This document shows positions 52,766 through 64,000 of a stretch of DNA of 64,000 nt, one piece after another. A program made the translations under genes and the position numbers. Where the stretch lies: NCBI GenBank assembly GCA_964036045.1, contig OZ038393.1, positions 48,786,429 through 48,850,428 on the forward strand, given 5' to 3'. The notes below the pieces were generated by a model that saw nothing but the letters and a program-made list of their open reading frames with translations, had not been told where the DNA came from and did not search any database. Positions within the stretch are counted from its first letter, which is position 1; each line of letters opens with the position of its first letter. Source of the stretch: Eutreptiella sp. 'Long Island Sound 2002'. Lineage: Eukaryota > Euglenozoa > Euglenophyceae > Eutreptiales > Eutreptiaceae.

Positions 52766-55700
52766 ATGGACGCCGAGCAGTACTACCAGTCCATCCAACG
52801 AGACCTCCCTGAGGACCACGCGACCCTCCAGGGGTGGAAGCAGGAGAAAAAGAACGACAACGAGTGGGGCACAGAGGAAGACCTTCTCTGAGAAGACACC
52901 TGGAAAGGCACCACAGACGCCTTCCTGGAAGCAGCAGCCGAAACCTACCCCCGCCCGCCCAGGGGCAACAAGACACGGCCTCCACGCCCTCCTAGCGTTC
53001 CACAGCTTGAAACACCGCCACACCATCACCCTCGACCCCCTCGACCACAATCCACACCGATGGACACCTGAAGACGACGCCACCGCCGCCATCACCGTGC
53101 AGCAAAGCCCCGAGAACCCAGAAGAATACCACATCACCTGGAACGATCCGGCACCCCACCCCCCCGCCTCCCCCACCCTCCCAGATGGCTTCGCCACCAT
53201 CAGCGCAGAACTCCAGGAGGCGAAAGCCCCACAACAACTGGACGAAGAGATGCCCCAGGCACCATCACCACCAACCAAACAAGACGAACCCCGCACAGAG
53301 CCCCTCACCCACCCCATCACAACAATGGAGCTCCCCCCACAACACCGCACCACCCCGGACCGAAACGGGTTTCGAGACCTGCCACGGGAATGGGCGGTCC
53401 ACAACAGCACAATCCGATGGGACGAAATCACACCGGGGCTCCCGGCCATCCGCCTCCACTCGATCACTGAGCCCACCAACACCTGGGCACTACCGACGGA
53501 CCGCCACCACCTCCTCCTCACCATCCAAGGCGATGCCACGATCACACCCACAGAGGGAGACCCCGTAACAGCAGCCCCCGCCCACGCCGTCCACATACCC
53601 CCGCAAGAATCGTCGGCACCTATGACGGTACATCCAGGCCCCACCCCATGGCAAGCCATCGTCATCACCTACCCCGCCCCCAACGACCACACACACACCT
53701 GGCAGCAACAGTGGGAGGACATCCGGGGGGACCTCCTCCAAGAACACCTAGGGCTCACGCGCACCCGGCACACACTACACCCGATACGAGGAGTAGGCCA
53801 AGCACCACACGGCATACACGCCCCGGGAGTATGGGCGTACGCCACACCCATAAACCCACAAGCAGCGGAGGACATCAAGACCGCCCTATCAATCCAGCAA
53901 GCCCAGACCCAAACCCTGCACCGCAACACCCAACGAGGCTACATCATTTGGTGGGCATACCAAGACCACGACCCCCTCACCCCCAAACCGGGGCCCCCCC
54001 CTCTAGACACCAACACAACCGCCCTCTCCCAAGCTGCAGCAGCGGCAGCCACACAGGTAGGGGCCCCGGAAACCTGGGGCCCACAGTACCTGGTCGAAAC
54101 CAAAGTGGCGCCCCACGCGAAGGCCCAAGACAAGCCCCCAACACCGAAGCCGCTCCACCCCCCACTCAAGCTAAACCCGACGAAACACACCCCCGGGGAC
54201 GAATGGGCGACCCACTACATCATCCCCCACACCATCACCCGCAAGAACGACGCCGCCAAGATCACCGTCACCCGCCACCTCCCCCACACCACACAGGTGT
54301 ATGAGCTGACGGCCCCTAACGTCCTCGTCACCCGTCGACGACACGACGAGCGATACACCATACAGGCTGAAGGGGCCGCCGCGACCACCCTGTACACATG
54401 GGCAACACGGGGGGACCTCCCACACCCCACCCTCCACCACGCCCCCTCCTGGCCCACCCCCTTCCACACAGCAGACCGCCCCAACAAGAAGCCCAATCAC
54501 ACAGGTATGCACACCCCCGCCCAGGAGGCCCAGCACCGACACGATGCGAGGCGCAAGGCCCGCACCCTCCACGACGACCACACCATCCCCCGCATCAGCG
54601 CCCCCCCCGCCAGAGTGTCAGATGCCACCCACAACCGCACGATCACCAGAGGCGTTGCGGGCAGACGCCGTGTGGATCAGCGAAGGGCGCTCCCACACAC
54701 GGGCGGTGGCGCGCCTCCACAACATCCAACCCCACAAACTCCAGCGCGCCGTTGGACCCTTCGCCGTACACGTCACCCCGTACCGCATCGACCAACCCCG
54801 GTGTGAGCACCATGACCCGCCCTGCCCCACCCCATGCACCTCGCCCCTGCGCCAACCGCTGCCGGCCCCCACCATCACGGGCAACATGTACCTGGGCATC
54901 GTACCGGGAGACCCGGGCATATACATCCTGCCCAACAGGTCCAGGGAACACGCCATCCCCCTCCACGGTGTAGAATCCCTCGCCCTGGGACCGCCCCCAC
55001 CAAAACACCAACACCAGCACATCCCGGGGGACAAACGGACACAGGCGCCAGACGGGGGAAAAAAGGCCCACCAACGCGCCCTAGCCCACATCACCGTCCA
55101 CCCCGCAGCCCACTTACCAAAGGACTTCAGCACGGAGCGCCACATCGTCCTGGAGGGGCAAGCCCACCACATCATCACCGCCGCCCTGTACACCCTCGCC
55201 GCCCACGAACGCCACTGGGACCCCACAACCATCCCAGCAATGACCCCACCACCCCAGGGCCCCAAAGATCCCGTCACCCCCTTCCACATCGATCAACTCC
55301 TAAGCCGCAGGGCCACCCCACACCTCCAAGCCTCCAGGATAGCAGTAGCCATCGCATCGTGGGACACCCTGGACACGCCCCCCCAACAACCCGCCATCCA
55401 CATCCTCAAAGCGGACGCCCAATGGTCGGTCCTCCACTGGGCACACGGAGTCCTCATGGCGGCCCAGGCCTATACCCCAGAAATAGACCTGGAAGACCCC
55501 CCACGGGGCCGGCAGCGACTCCTCCAGGCCACCACCCTCACAGGCCGCGAGGGCGCCCCCTGGGAAGCCCTCCACGCAGCTCTCTACTGGGCTCAAGGTT
55601 CCCCTAACGGCCCAGACACACCAGAACCCACGGAGGCCTGGGTCATGCAGGCCAAGGCCATGAGGAACTACCACCTTCACCACCCCTTCGACGACAGCCC

Positions 55701-56528
55701 GGCCGCACTGCCATGGCCATCAGATCCCCCGGAGACCGTGCGCAAGCTCGCCGACATCGTGCGCAGCCACGCGAAAGCGAAAATGCAAACTCCGGCGGAA
55801 CCCCCACTGAGGGATCCGGGCCAGCAAGCAACGCACCCCTTCTTCAAACCCCACGACCCCCAGCCCCGCTACCTCCAGTCCCGCCCAAGCGAGCGAGAAG
55901 ACAAAGGGGCGCACCCGCCCCCAACCAAGCCGGAAAAGCAGCGACCTCCCGACCCCCCGCATCCCACCCGACCCACCCGGCGAACCCACACCAAGCATCC
56001 TCGTCATCCTCCCTCCCACCACTACCACCGCCCCACCCGGACCAAGCATCCTCGTCATCCTCCCTCCCACCACTACCACCGCCCCACCCGGACCAGGCAT
56101 CCTCATCATCCTCCCTCCCGCCACCAGCACCGCCCCCGCCCAAGGCGTACCCAGGATTCGAAAAGGGGGCAAAGGTCCAGCAGCCCTTCCGCAACGACCA
56201 CACAGGTGACTGGATCTGGTGTGAAGGCACGATCCAGTACCGCCTCAAGGAACGGGGGGACAACGGGGGGCCACAGATCCGGGTGAACTGGCACCGCCAA
56301 AAGGAGCTAGACCAAGGCAGCAGCGCCCCGGACAAGCCAGTAAGCTACACCCTGGAGCTCACCAGCGCCCACCCCATCCGGCTCCGCACCGAAGAGAACA
56401 AGGCCCACACAGGCACCAAATACACTGGGGAGCTCCCCCCGGAGTGGAGCCAAGGCCTCCCCCCGCCGCGCCTACCCAAGCGCCCACCAACCGGCAAAAA
56501 GTCCCCGAGCCCCAGTCCCCCTCCCTGA
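52766..56528 (+). pseudogene. N-terminal (ORF1-like) region of the non-LTR element
   Basis: Begins with ATG at 52766 (MDAEQYYQSIQRDLPEDH), passes TGA at 52889 and shifts frame before 53007, where the reading continues as HSLKHRHTITLDPLDHNPHR. The segment 53007-54550 is mixed and globular-looking, with WDEITPGLPAIRLHSI and VHIPPQESSAPM, reminiscent of a cupin-like beta pattern though not claimed. The reading then moves to frame 1 (54544 to ~56140; WSVLHWAHGVLMAAQAY, a Pro-rich end) and to frame 3 for KVQQPFRNDHTGDWIW. It ends at TGA 56526, after which the same frame enters the endonuclease. No CCHC knuckle is seen. Role in RNA binding is an assumption from position. Confidence 0.65.
55990..56142 (+). 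repeat. 51-bp tandem repeat, three units
   Basis: Units at 55990-56040, 56041-56091 and 56092-56142; the first two are identical and the third differs at several bases. In frame 3 each codes for 17 residues of the form HPDQASSSSSLPPLPPP. Length is a multiple of three, so the array is frame-neutral and likely a flexible linker before the next domain. Confidence 0.9.
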
Positions 56529-56562
56529 CGGGGCAAGGGCCGAGGGCACAAGCCTCCACAGC

Positions 56563-57274
56563 CCCGGCCCGCCCCCATCGAGGCCACCGTCAACCTCCTC
56601 GACCTCAACCACCCGGCCGTCACATACTCCAAGGACGCCACAACCACCCTCCAGGAGCTCCGGATGGCACAGGGGCCGGGTTGGGTCTCCCACCTCCTCA
56701 CCTTCCAGGAACAAGGCCTACAACGCGACGACCCCCCGAAAACCACCCCCATATATACCCCGGACCAGAAAGCGTACAAATGCTACTGGCGCAAGGGGAC
56801 CCCCCTATACGCCCGAACCGGCATCCACGTCCACCTCGTCCACCACCTCAGCGTCCCAGGGAGGCTAGGTGTCTATGAGGTCGTCGGGGACGGATGGCAA
56901 CTCAACGTCATCAACACCCACGTCCCCTTCGGCGAAGCACCGAAGCCTTCCTCCAAGCCCTGGCCGAGGCGTACCGCCAGATGGCCATGCTCGCCCCCAC
57001 AGTCATCATCGGCGACATGAACGCCGCCCCCAGCCCGGCAGACCGAGGGGGACAGGCCACACCCCAGGACCAAGCAGTCCGCGACACCATCGAAATGCTG
57101 GGGCTCGTGGGCCTGACGGCCAACCTCGAAGGCCAACCATCGCACTTCCCCCACCAAACAGATGCCGCCCCATCCCACATCGACGTCTGCTATGGCGACC
57201 CCACCACCATCATCCGGGCAGAGGCATGATATGGACCCCTCCCGCTGGGACCCACAGGCGATAGCCCCCTGCAC
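56563..57274 (+). pseudogene. APE-type endonuclease domain
   Basis: Nicks target DNA to prime reverse transcription. Motifs in order: LLTFQEQGL (metal-binding Glu), WQLNVINTHVPFG, VIIGDMNAAP (Asp/Asn), PSHIDVCYGD (Ser-Asp/His motif as SHID), and SPLHMRLTIPN. A frameshift near 56937 splits the domain between HVPFG and the EAFLQALAEAYRQM helix; a TGA at 57227 interrupts just after DPTTIIRAEA. The frame then continues directly into the RT part. Motif order and spacing match the exonuclease-endonuclease-phosphatase fold used by non-LTR elements. Confidence 0.85.
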
Positions 57275-60200
57275 ATGCGCCTCACCATCCCCAACCTTCC
57301 CCCCAGCCCCCCAGAGGATGCGGACCAAGGCCTACCACCCCCCCTGAAGATGCCCCCACTGCATGACAAGCATGCCTGGTTCCAATATCACAGGGCCATA
57401 GACCGCGCCCGGCGGATCCAACCAGACCCCACCGACCTACTCACGGCCATGCGCACGGCCGCCGTTGCCTGCGGCTTCCAGCAACACCCCCACACAGACG
57501 ACGACCAACCACCCACAGCCCTAGGGGACATGCTCCATGACCTCTGGCATGCGAAGCAACAACTGGCGACCCTCCTCCACACCGACACCCCCCAAACCGG
57601 CCGCCAGATACACCACTGCAGGACACAGATAGCCCACATCAGGGCAGACCTGCAGCGGTGGCACATCCACAGGCAACAGCGCATCGCCCAGGAACACGAA
57701 CGGTATGCGCAACATGAACTCCCCTACAAGGCCATCCGCCACCTCAACGACGCCATGACCGACACCGGCCACCGCACCATCACCACGGTCTGGCAGGAGG
57801 ACAGCTCCCTCACCAACGACCCAGCCACAGTGCTCCAAGCCACCCAAGACGGCTTCCTCGGGCAACACACCCCCACTCAAGACACACTGGACCCAGACAC
57901 CCAGGCCAAAATCAACCGCCTCCCTCGGGTCTTCAACCACGCCCAGAGGAGGCAACTGGAAAAACGCCCCTTCACCATCCACGAAGTCCAGAAGGCCATC
58001 TACAGTCTCCGGCAACACAAAACCCCAGGCTACGACGGCCTCCCTGCAGAGGCTTACTACCACCTCCCCGCCCACCTCCTCCGCATCCTCGCCCACCGCT
58101 TCTGGGACATCGTCACGGGGCAGACCCCCCTGCCAGCAGACTGGGCAAAGGTTGTCCGCCCCCTCTACAAAAAAGGGGACTGGGCGAACCCGGACAACTG
58201 GCGCCCCATAGTCTGTGAGGTCACGGAGGTCAAAATCGTCTGGACCATCCTCCTACGCCGCATCTGCCACCACCTGGACCCCCACATACCGGCAAGCCTC
58301 TCGGGGGCCATCCCAGGCCGGTCCCCACACGAGGCCATCTTCCTCCAGGACACCATCGCAGACATGGACCCGGTGGACCTCATCATCGCCTCCCTCGACG
58401 TCAAAGGAGCCTTCCCGAACACCCCCTGGCTCCTTCTAGAAGCGGTGTGGAAACGCCTAGGCCTCCCCTTCTACAACTTTGCCTCCGGCTACATCCGCAC
58501 CCGCAAATACACGGTCCGCACCGGAGCAGGCCTCACCCCCTTCCTGGAGCCAGGCAGCGGGGTCCCCCAAGGGGGAGCAGAGGGCCCCTTCCTGTACCTT
58601 CTACTGACGGTCCCCCTGGCCCTCGCAATCGAGCAGGATTAACCGGCCTACGCACCCTACCCCCTCCTCTCCCCCCTGGTGGGCTTCGCGGACGACACCA
58701 ACCTCACGGTCGCGCACACCCCACACGAACCCCATGCCCCAGACCCCGGGCCACCGGTCACCCAACAGGCCAATGACTTACTGGACGTGACCATCTCCTA
58801 CCTCTCCCACAACAACCACATCATCCACCCCACGAAGTGAGTGGCCATGATCAAGGGGTCTGCCACACCCCCCACCCTAGGGCCACAAGGGCCCCCCATG
58901 CAAGTCGTGACAACCACCACCCACCTGGGGGTAATCCAGGCCGCCAACCCTGGGGACGCCACCCTCCCCCCCAAGTTGCAATCACACCTCGCCCATCTCC
59001 CCAGATATGCGTCCCAGACCACCAAGGCCCTCTTCCTTGCCCACCAGAGCCTGGCGTACTACCTCACCGGGGTCTTGAACGCCTCCAAAGGCTTCCAAGC
59101 ACTCCACCTGACACACCCCACCACGGCCCTCCAGCCGGCCACACGCGCCGTGACCAAGGCATGGGCAGCACACAGGGGCTGGCCCATCTCCATACCCAAC
59201 CGCGCCATCCGAGCGGCATGGCCCCACTATGGGGACGCCATAGGGGACGAGGTGAAAGCGGCCTACACCAGACACACCGCCCTCCTCCTCCACCGCATGA
59301 CCCACAACCACTCACCGGAGGTCCGCGAGGTCACCGCAATCCGCCTCCAAGCCGCACAACGGGCCCGCAACACATGCCCGCGCTGGGTACTCAACCAGAC
59401 GGGCATGCGCACCAACATGAACACGCGCCTGTGGAACCACCTGCAGCTTCTTCTCCCATCCGCACACCACGCCATACTCACCAACCACACGTGCCCAGAG
59501 GAAGGGCCTCTAGCCTTCCTCTGCGGGGACCTCCACCATCACCCCAAGGGCACCATCCGCACCATAGTACTTGTCGGGGCCTCCATCACCGTAGTATACA
59601 TCACCCTCCCCCAAATGCGGGTCCTGCACCACAGCGGGGCACACCACACCCCCTTTCTACAGCTTCCCGAATGGTTTCAATACCGCCTCTTCCACCAGTA
59701 CCTCACGCAGACAGCACGAGCAGCGGGACACACTCTGCCGGGAAGCAAAGACATGCACACAGCCTACCGAGAATTCACAAAGCAACACCCCCGACCCATC
59801 CCAGCGACACCGCCCTACGCACCCACCGGCTCGAAACACGAAACTGTCCCCCCTGTGACGGGCCCAGTCCCACCACTAACCCTACTACTGGCCCCAAATA
59901 AAGCCAAACCCACGCAGACCACCGTCATCCACCACGGGGCAAAATGGCGCATACCGAAACACCACATGACCGCCCGAGACCTACCACGGATCCCCCATGA
60001 CTCCAAGAGCATGCCACGCACATGTTGGGCCTGTGACCCCGAGGCACCAACCACACCATGGCCGGTACTACACCTCATAGCACGCCACCACACCCACCCC
60101 ACAACCCACCTACCACCACAGTCCTACGCATGGGTAGCCCCATGGTTCCACCGCACCGACACTAACCCCACGGGAGCATGGAACCCCGACCACGCGCCCA

Positions 60201-60376
60201 AATGGCTCTTCACCACTACACCAACATGGCCCCGCCCGAACCCGGCAGGGGTCGCCATCCGTTACAGCATGTACGAGCCAGGCAGAACGGGCAAGCACGA
60301 GCACCCCTACTATCCGCTCCACCACTCCTGCCACACACCGGAGCACCGAACACAACCCTCACATGCCACGACCTAA
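57275..60376 (+). pseudogene. Reverse transcriptase of the non-LTR element
   Basis: One frame with two stops (TAA 58640, TGA 58838). RT motifs: KAIYSLRQHKTPGYDGLPAEAY, here quoted in part as HKTPGYDGLPAEAY; LYKKGDWANPDNWRPI; RSPHEAIFLQDTI; IIASLDVKGAFPNTPW (first catalytic Asp); GSGVPQGGAEGPFLY; GFADDTNLTV, the FADD box at 58685-58696, lying just after the TAA. The thumb and a long C-terminal region follow (residues after 58841), ending in a Cys/His pair (CWACDPEA ... HLIARHH) near 60020-60095. All three catalytic Asp codons are intact. Reads straight on from the endonuclease. Confidence 0.9.
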
Positions 60377-61370
60377 ACCCAGACACAGCCTACATCCTCC
60401 ACTACTTCTACTCCTACCTCACACAAGGACAGCCGGAGCAGGGACTCATAGCCCTGTCCCCCCAAGCGAAACACATCATCTCCAAAGGAATAGGGGTGTA
60501 CGCCACCCCCATCCTGCAGCCCACAACCCCAGTAGCCCACCTCGCCACGGGCCTCGCCATATACGCCTACCTGCCCATGAACCCATGCCGCCTCCCACAA
60601 CCATCACCGGCGGACCGGCTCTTCTTCACCGACGCCTCAGGCGAGTCCGCCCTCAGGCCCATCACCGGGGGGGCCACCCTGCAGCTAACCCACACCGGGG
60701 GACAGTACCACATGAACCACCACACGGGCCACACCACCTATGGGGCCCCCTCCCACGGGGAGCTAGGGGCCATGGCCGACGCCATCACCGAGATCGCGGC
60801 TCAACTACCCGCCCACTCCTCGCACATCGTCTGGGTCTGGTTTGTGGTAGACGCCACTGTCGACACACACCTGCTCCTCCGCATAGCAAGGCAACCACTT
60901 CACAAACCACCGCGACGAGCCTCGGTACCAAGGCACTGCTGCTCTGGAAAGCCCTTCGCAGCCTTCCCCCCTACGTCCAACTCCACATCGTGAAACAAGA
61001 GTCCCACAGACACCAATACGGAAATGGTAAGGTCGACAACCAGGCAGTACACCAGCGCACAACGCACCTACCAGCCCTCCAGATCCCTGACCTCGGCCGC
61101 AACCACACACACCTCCAACACATACCCCCCGTACCCGAGCCCCATCAGACCCCAGACTGGGTACCAGAGGACGCCCCCTATTCCTCCCACGACAGAGCAT
61201 ACCACTACCCCAACCTCATCCAACATCTCGCCCGGGTGCTCGGCGACGCAGACAGCCGAGCGCACATCCAGGAGCTCAAGGACAGACTGCAAAGCCCCCT
61301 CTACCACTCAGCGCTGCGCCCAGCAAACGTCCCAGCCCATCTCCAAAAACGACGCATCCAGCTCCTCAGG
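60377..61370 (+). pseudogene. RNase H domain of the non-LTR element
   Basis: Entered by frameshift near 60340. Catalytic residues seen: Asp in LFFTDASGES (codon 60631), Glu in SHGELGAMADAI (codon 60760), Asp in WFVVDATVDTHLLL (codon 60850). After another frameshift near 60895 comes RHQYGNGKVDNQA, the H..GN..VD motif carrying the final Asp. Degrades RNA in RNA/DNA hybrids. The domain is complete but split. The frame ends at TAG 61371. Confidence 0.85.
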
Positions 61371-61373
61371 TAG

Positions 61374-61874
61374 CAACTACCATTCCTCACCAGGGTCGCC
61401 AGATGGCTCGCCCACAAACACATCCACGTCCCCGAAGAACACACCCGTTGTCCGTGCAACCACACCACCCCGGAGGACTGGGAACACTTCAGGAAATGCC
61501 CCCTCCATACAGGCAGGGACACGCTAGTGGGCTGGTCCCCGGCGGAAACCCTACGACAACACGAAGGATGGCCAACACACAGCCACGCACACCAGGTCAC
61601 CAAACACCTCTTCCGGGATCCCCTGGTCAACGAAGCCACCATGAGAGGGGCGGTGACACAGGCCCTGCACCGACACCTCACCAAACACACGGAAAGCCCC
61701 ATGGAGGCAGCAGCACACCTCCAGCTAGAGGCAGTCCGCAGAGCAGCGGCCCAAATGGTACACCGCAAACACCTCCTGTTAGCACACGCGGAGCAACTCA
61801 CCGACCCCACTGCCAGGGAACACATGCAGCATCTCATCCATTACCATGCCGTGCATGACCCAGACGTCCACTAA
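61374..61874 (+). CDS. Cys/His motif and helical tail after RNase H
   Basis: Continues the frame of the RNase H end past the TAG. A Cys/His cluster CPCNHTTPEDWEHFRKC (near 61449-61500) has the C-x-C...H...C layout that follows RT or RNase H in many non-LTR elements and is thought to bind nucleic acid. A helical region rich in Ala/His follows (HLQLEAVRRAAAQMVHRK) to TAA at 61872. The next reading overlaps its end. Confidence 0.65.
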   Translation, partial: QLPFLTRVARWLAHKHIHVPEEHTRCPCNHTTPEDWEHFRKCPLHTGRDTLVGWSPAETLRQHEGWPTHSHAHQVTKHLFRDPLVNEATMRGAVTQALHRHLTKHTESPMEAAAHLQLEAVRRAAAQMVHRKHLLLAHAEQLTDPTAREHMQHLIHYHAVHDPDVH

Positions 61875-63130
61875 CCCGCCCCGCGCGCCGCACGCGCCCC
61901 CCATCTCCATCCGCAGGCCTCAAAGACACCACCACAGCGCCCCGAGGCCCATCTCTCACCCAAGAAGCCACCCGGCACCGCCCAGCCCGGCCGAGCCAAA
62001 CCAGGGCCAACCATACATCGACGTAGACGCGCAAGACCCCGGCAGCCCATCCAGGCCGGCCCCCCCGGACCCGGGGCATCCTCCCCTCAAACCGGCCACC
62101 ATCCGCGACCCCGACCTCCTCCGAGCAACCCTCCAAGAAAGGGCCCCGACCACCCCCCTGGGCTGGTACCGCCCACAAGACGACTGGACCAAGCTCACCG
62201 TCAAAGCCCTCCGGGACCTGACCACCCCAGGCAGCGGCCTCGACGAGGCCATCGTAGACCTCGTACTCTGGCGAGCCCGCAAACAAACCCGGGGCCAGCA
62301 CGTCTGGATCCCCCCCATCGAGTGGGGCCAGGCCCTGACGCACGACACCGGCATCAACGTCACGCGTCAAGGGACCGTACGCCTACGACGGGCCCCAGCG
62401 GAGACGGACCACCCAGCGGACCCGAACCGCCCGGAGCAGTGGGAACAGGCCACCGCACCAACCCGCGACACCGCCCTCCGCGCCGCCGGCCTCCGCACCC
62501 CAGACAACGACCTCCCCCCCCCCCACCTACAGACAGTGACCAACCCCCGCCTGAGGTCTGGGTTACAGTCCTCGAGCGCGGGCATTACTACGTGATAGCC
62601 GCTACGGCTACGTCCCACGGCCCATAATGGCTCATCAAAGGAACAGACACCACGTTCGCCCCAGGGACCGCCCCACCAGGGGCAGTAGGGGACCCCACCA
62701 CCCAGCACAGGGTCCTCAGGGGCGTCCTCCAGCCAGGGGACAAGCCCCCAGCCCGCGCCCTGGCCCAAATCACCTCAGGGAAGGCGGGCTACCACCTCTG
62801 ATTGGCCATGTCCTGCCTGACCCAGTGCATCCAGCGCCGCTGGCCACCTACGGGGACCGTGCCCTGGGTTTGGGCCATCCCCACCGCCCACACACAAGTC
62901 GAGGCGGGCCCGGACACACGACCAAACCCCCCCTCCCAGACTGCAGCAATCCCTCATTTGGGGGTACCACGCCATCCACAGGGTCCTCAGCCGCGCGGGT
63001 CTTAGCCCAAAGCTAGCATACCCCCTTCCGACGACTGACCAAGAGGTCCACCGGATACGCAAGCTCATCTGGGAAATCCTTGCCGCGGCAGCAGAAGACG
63101 GCAAGCTTCTCCTCCAAACCGCCAGGCCTA
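61846..63130 (+). pseudogene. Ulp1-like cysteine protease region
   Basis: A Pro-rich start, then GLDEAIVDLVLWRARKQ and HVWIPPIEWGQAL. A frameshift at a C run (near 62515) is followed by VTVLERGHYYVIA (His codon 62583), a TAA at 62625 and WLIKGTDTTF (Asp codon 62646). After another shift comes LQQSLIWGYHAIHRVL near 62941-62990. The H...D...Q...(C)G order and the text around it resemble C48/Ulp1-type de-SUMOylating proteases; the position expected for the catalytic Cys holds Trp (TGG at 62959). Inference from motif order only. A helical segment (RKLIWEILAAAAEDGKLLL) ends the coding character near 63115. Confidence 0.5.
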
Positions 63131-64000
63131 CAACTGACCACGCAAGCGCCCCGGGGCGAGCGGACACATACACCGACACAACACACCCCACCGCACAATC
63201 CCTGCCCATGCCCCTCCCCTCTCGCTGCTCAGCCGGAGACCCACACACGCCCACCATCGCGCGCACCCCCGGGCCCCGCGACACGGGCCTCCCCCACCCG
63301 CCCGAACACTAGCACACGCCCGCCACACACCCACCCGCCGGACGCCCCTCACCACCCCCCACACTCGACAACCCACACACACCCGCCGAGAGCAACCCCT
63401 GCGCCCCACGGCACGCCCAACCCACCCAGTGGCCCGCCGGCGCTCCCCGCACACTCCCCAGAAGACCCAGGCCCACCCCCCCCGGCCCCTGAATGCAGCC
63501 CACGCGAACTGTTCCCCCCCGCGGACGCCAACCCACACAACCTCGCACATTGCAGGACCAGGGCCCAGCCAAGCCCAGAAGGAGAAGGCCACAGCCCCGC
63601 GCCTCCCTCCCCCGCCGCTGCCGACCAGATCGGCCCGCCGGGCCACCAGGTCACGACCGGGCCCCCCCAGCCGCCCGCCCCCAACCTACAGCCCGAGGAC
63701 ATGCCCTTCATCCTCCCCGCTGTGGCCGCAGCAGAAGCCGCCGCCCGCAAGCCCGTCCGCATCACAGCCCAACCCGCGTCCACCACCTCCACCTCATCCT
63801 CAACCTCGTCCACCTCCTCCACCTCATCCTCCGACCCCCCCCTCCCCGCCGCCCTCATCTTCAAGGCCACGGCAAAAGCCAAAGCCGCCGCCGCACGCAC
63901 CGACCCCCCGACCCCCACACAGGCGACTCGGGCACCCCGGCAACAAACCGGGGAGACCCCCGAACCGACATCGGGCCCTCACACCTCCGGACAGAGGTCC
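63131..64000 (+). other. C-rich stretch to the window edge, possible start of another coding unit
   Basis: From 63131 to 63530 no credible frame. From about 63535 to the edge one plus-strand frame has a more even residue mix (EDMPFILPAVAAAEAAARK and a Ser/Thr tandem STSSSTSSTSSTSS near 63790-63830). It could be the 3' part of this element or the 5' part of another cut by the window edge. Not recognised. Confidence 0.35.

Larger units (their letters stand above)
52766..63130 (+). mobile_element. Decayed non-LTR retrotransposon with APE, RT, RNase H and Ulp1-like protease
   Basis: A single long coding stretch read left to right with at least eight stops or frameshifts: N-terminal Pro-rich region, APE-type endonuclease, RT, RNase H, Cys/His motif, Ulp1-like protease. 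Codons end mostly in C. There are no LTRs, and neither a poly-A tail nor target duplication was located. APE plus RNase H fits the I/Tad/RandI-like groups; a cysteine protease is recalled from a few non-LTR lineages (for example Utopia), so subgroup is open. The end coordinate is where recognisable coding stops. Confidence 0.85.

Overview
The window is eukaryotic nuclear DNA from a large, repeat-choked genome. The evidence is Ty3-type retrotransposons with chromodomains, a non-LTR retrotransposon, a hAT-type DNA transposon insertion with an 8-bp target duplication, tRNA-like pseudogenes, splice-like signals and long satellite-like arrays. There are no ribosome binding sites, operons or CRISPR loci. 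I cannot name the organism; an alga or other protist is my best guess. I found no gene I would call a conserved host gene.

Left third (1-22.3 kb): the 3' end of one chromovirus (integrase and chromodomain, 3-1184, then polypurine tract and 3' LTR). It is followed by a nearly complete second chromovirus (3092-13275) with gag, protease, RT/RNase H/integrase/chromodomain and an unexplained third reading frame of about 1,000 codons between integrase and 3' LTR. Next, on the minus strand, come two related decayed gag-protease elements (A, 14370-17945; B, 18750-21456). Neither carries a reverse transcriptase. In both, gag and protease share one frame split by a single stop codon, and the pair is flanked by an inverted repeat of about 620 bp.

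Middle (22.3-43.9 kb): a decayed plus-strand unit with a CCHC knuckle and a GIY-YIG nuclease-like end (23463-26420), perhaps part of a Penelope-like element. Then an array built on a 12-base hairpin word (GCCA-loop-TGGC), interrupted by a 3.34-kb hAT-like insertion whose removal restores the array unit; a run of tandem units of about 241 bp; low-complexity GT/GC-rich sequence; AT-richer sequence with no clear gene; and a third gag-protease element (D, 38088-43560) of another lineage, again without RT.

Right third (43.9-64 kb): the same hairpin word in the opposite orientation, first as a dense array (44.0-46.1 kb), then as single copies at intervals through a tandem duplication of about 1.67 kb. 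Then a C-rich, decayed non-LTR retrotransposon (52766 to about 63130) with a long proline-rich N-terminal part, APE-type endonuclease, RT with FADD, RNase H, a Cys/His motif and a C-terminal Ulp1-like protease region.

The coding units interact only as parts of individual mobile elements. The candidate undescribed biology is the hairpin-word repeat family, the extra ORF of the second chromovirus, and the RT-less gag-stop-protease elements.
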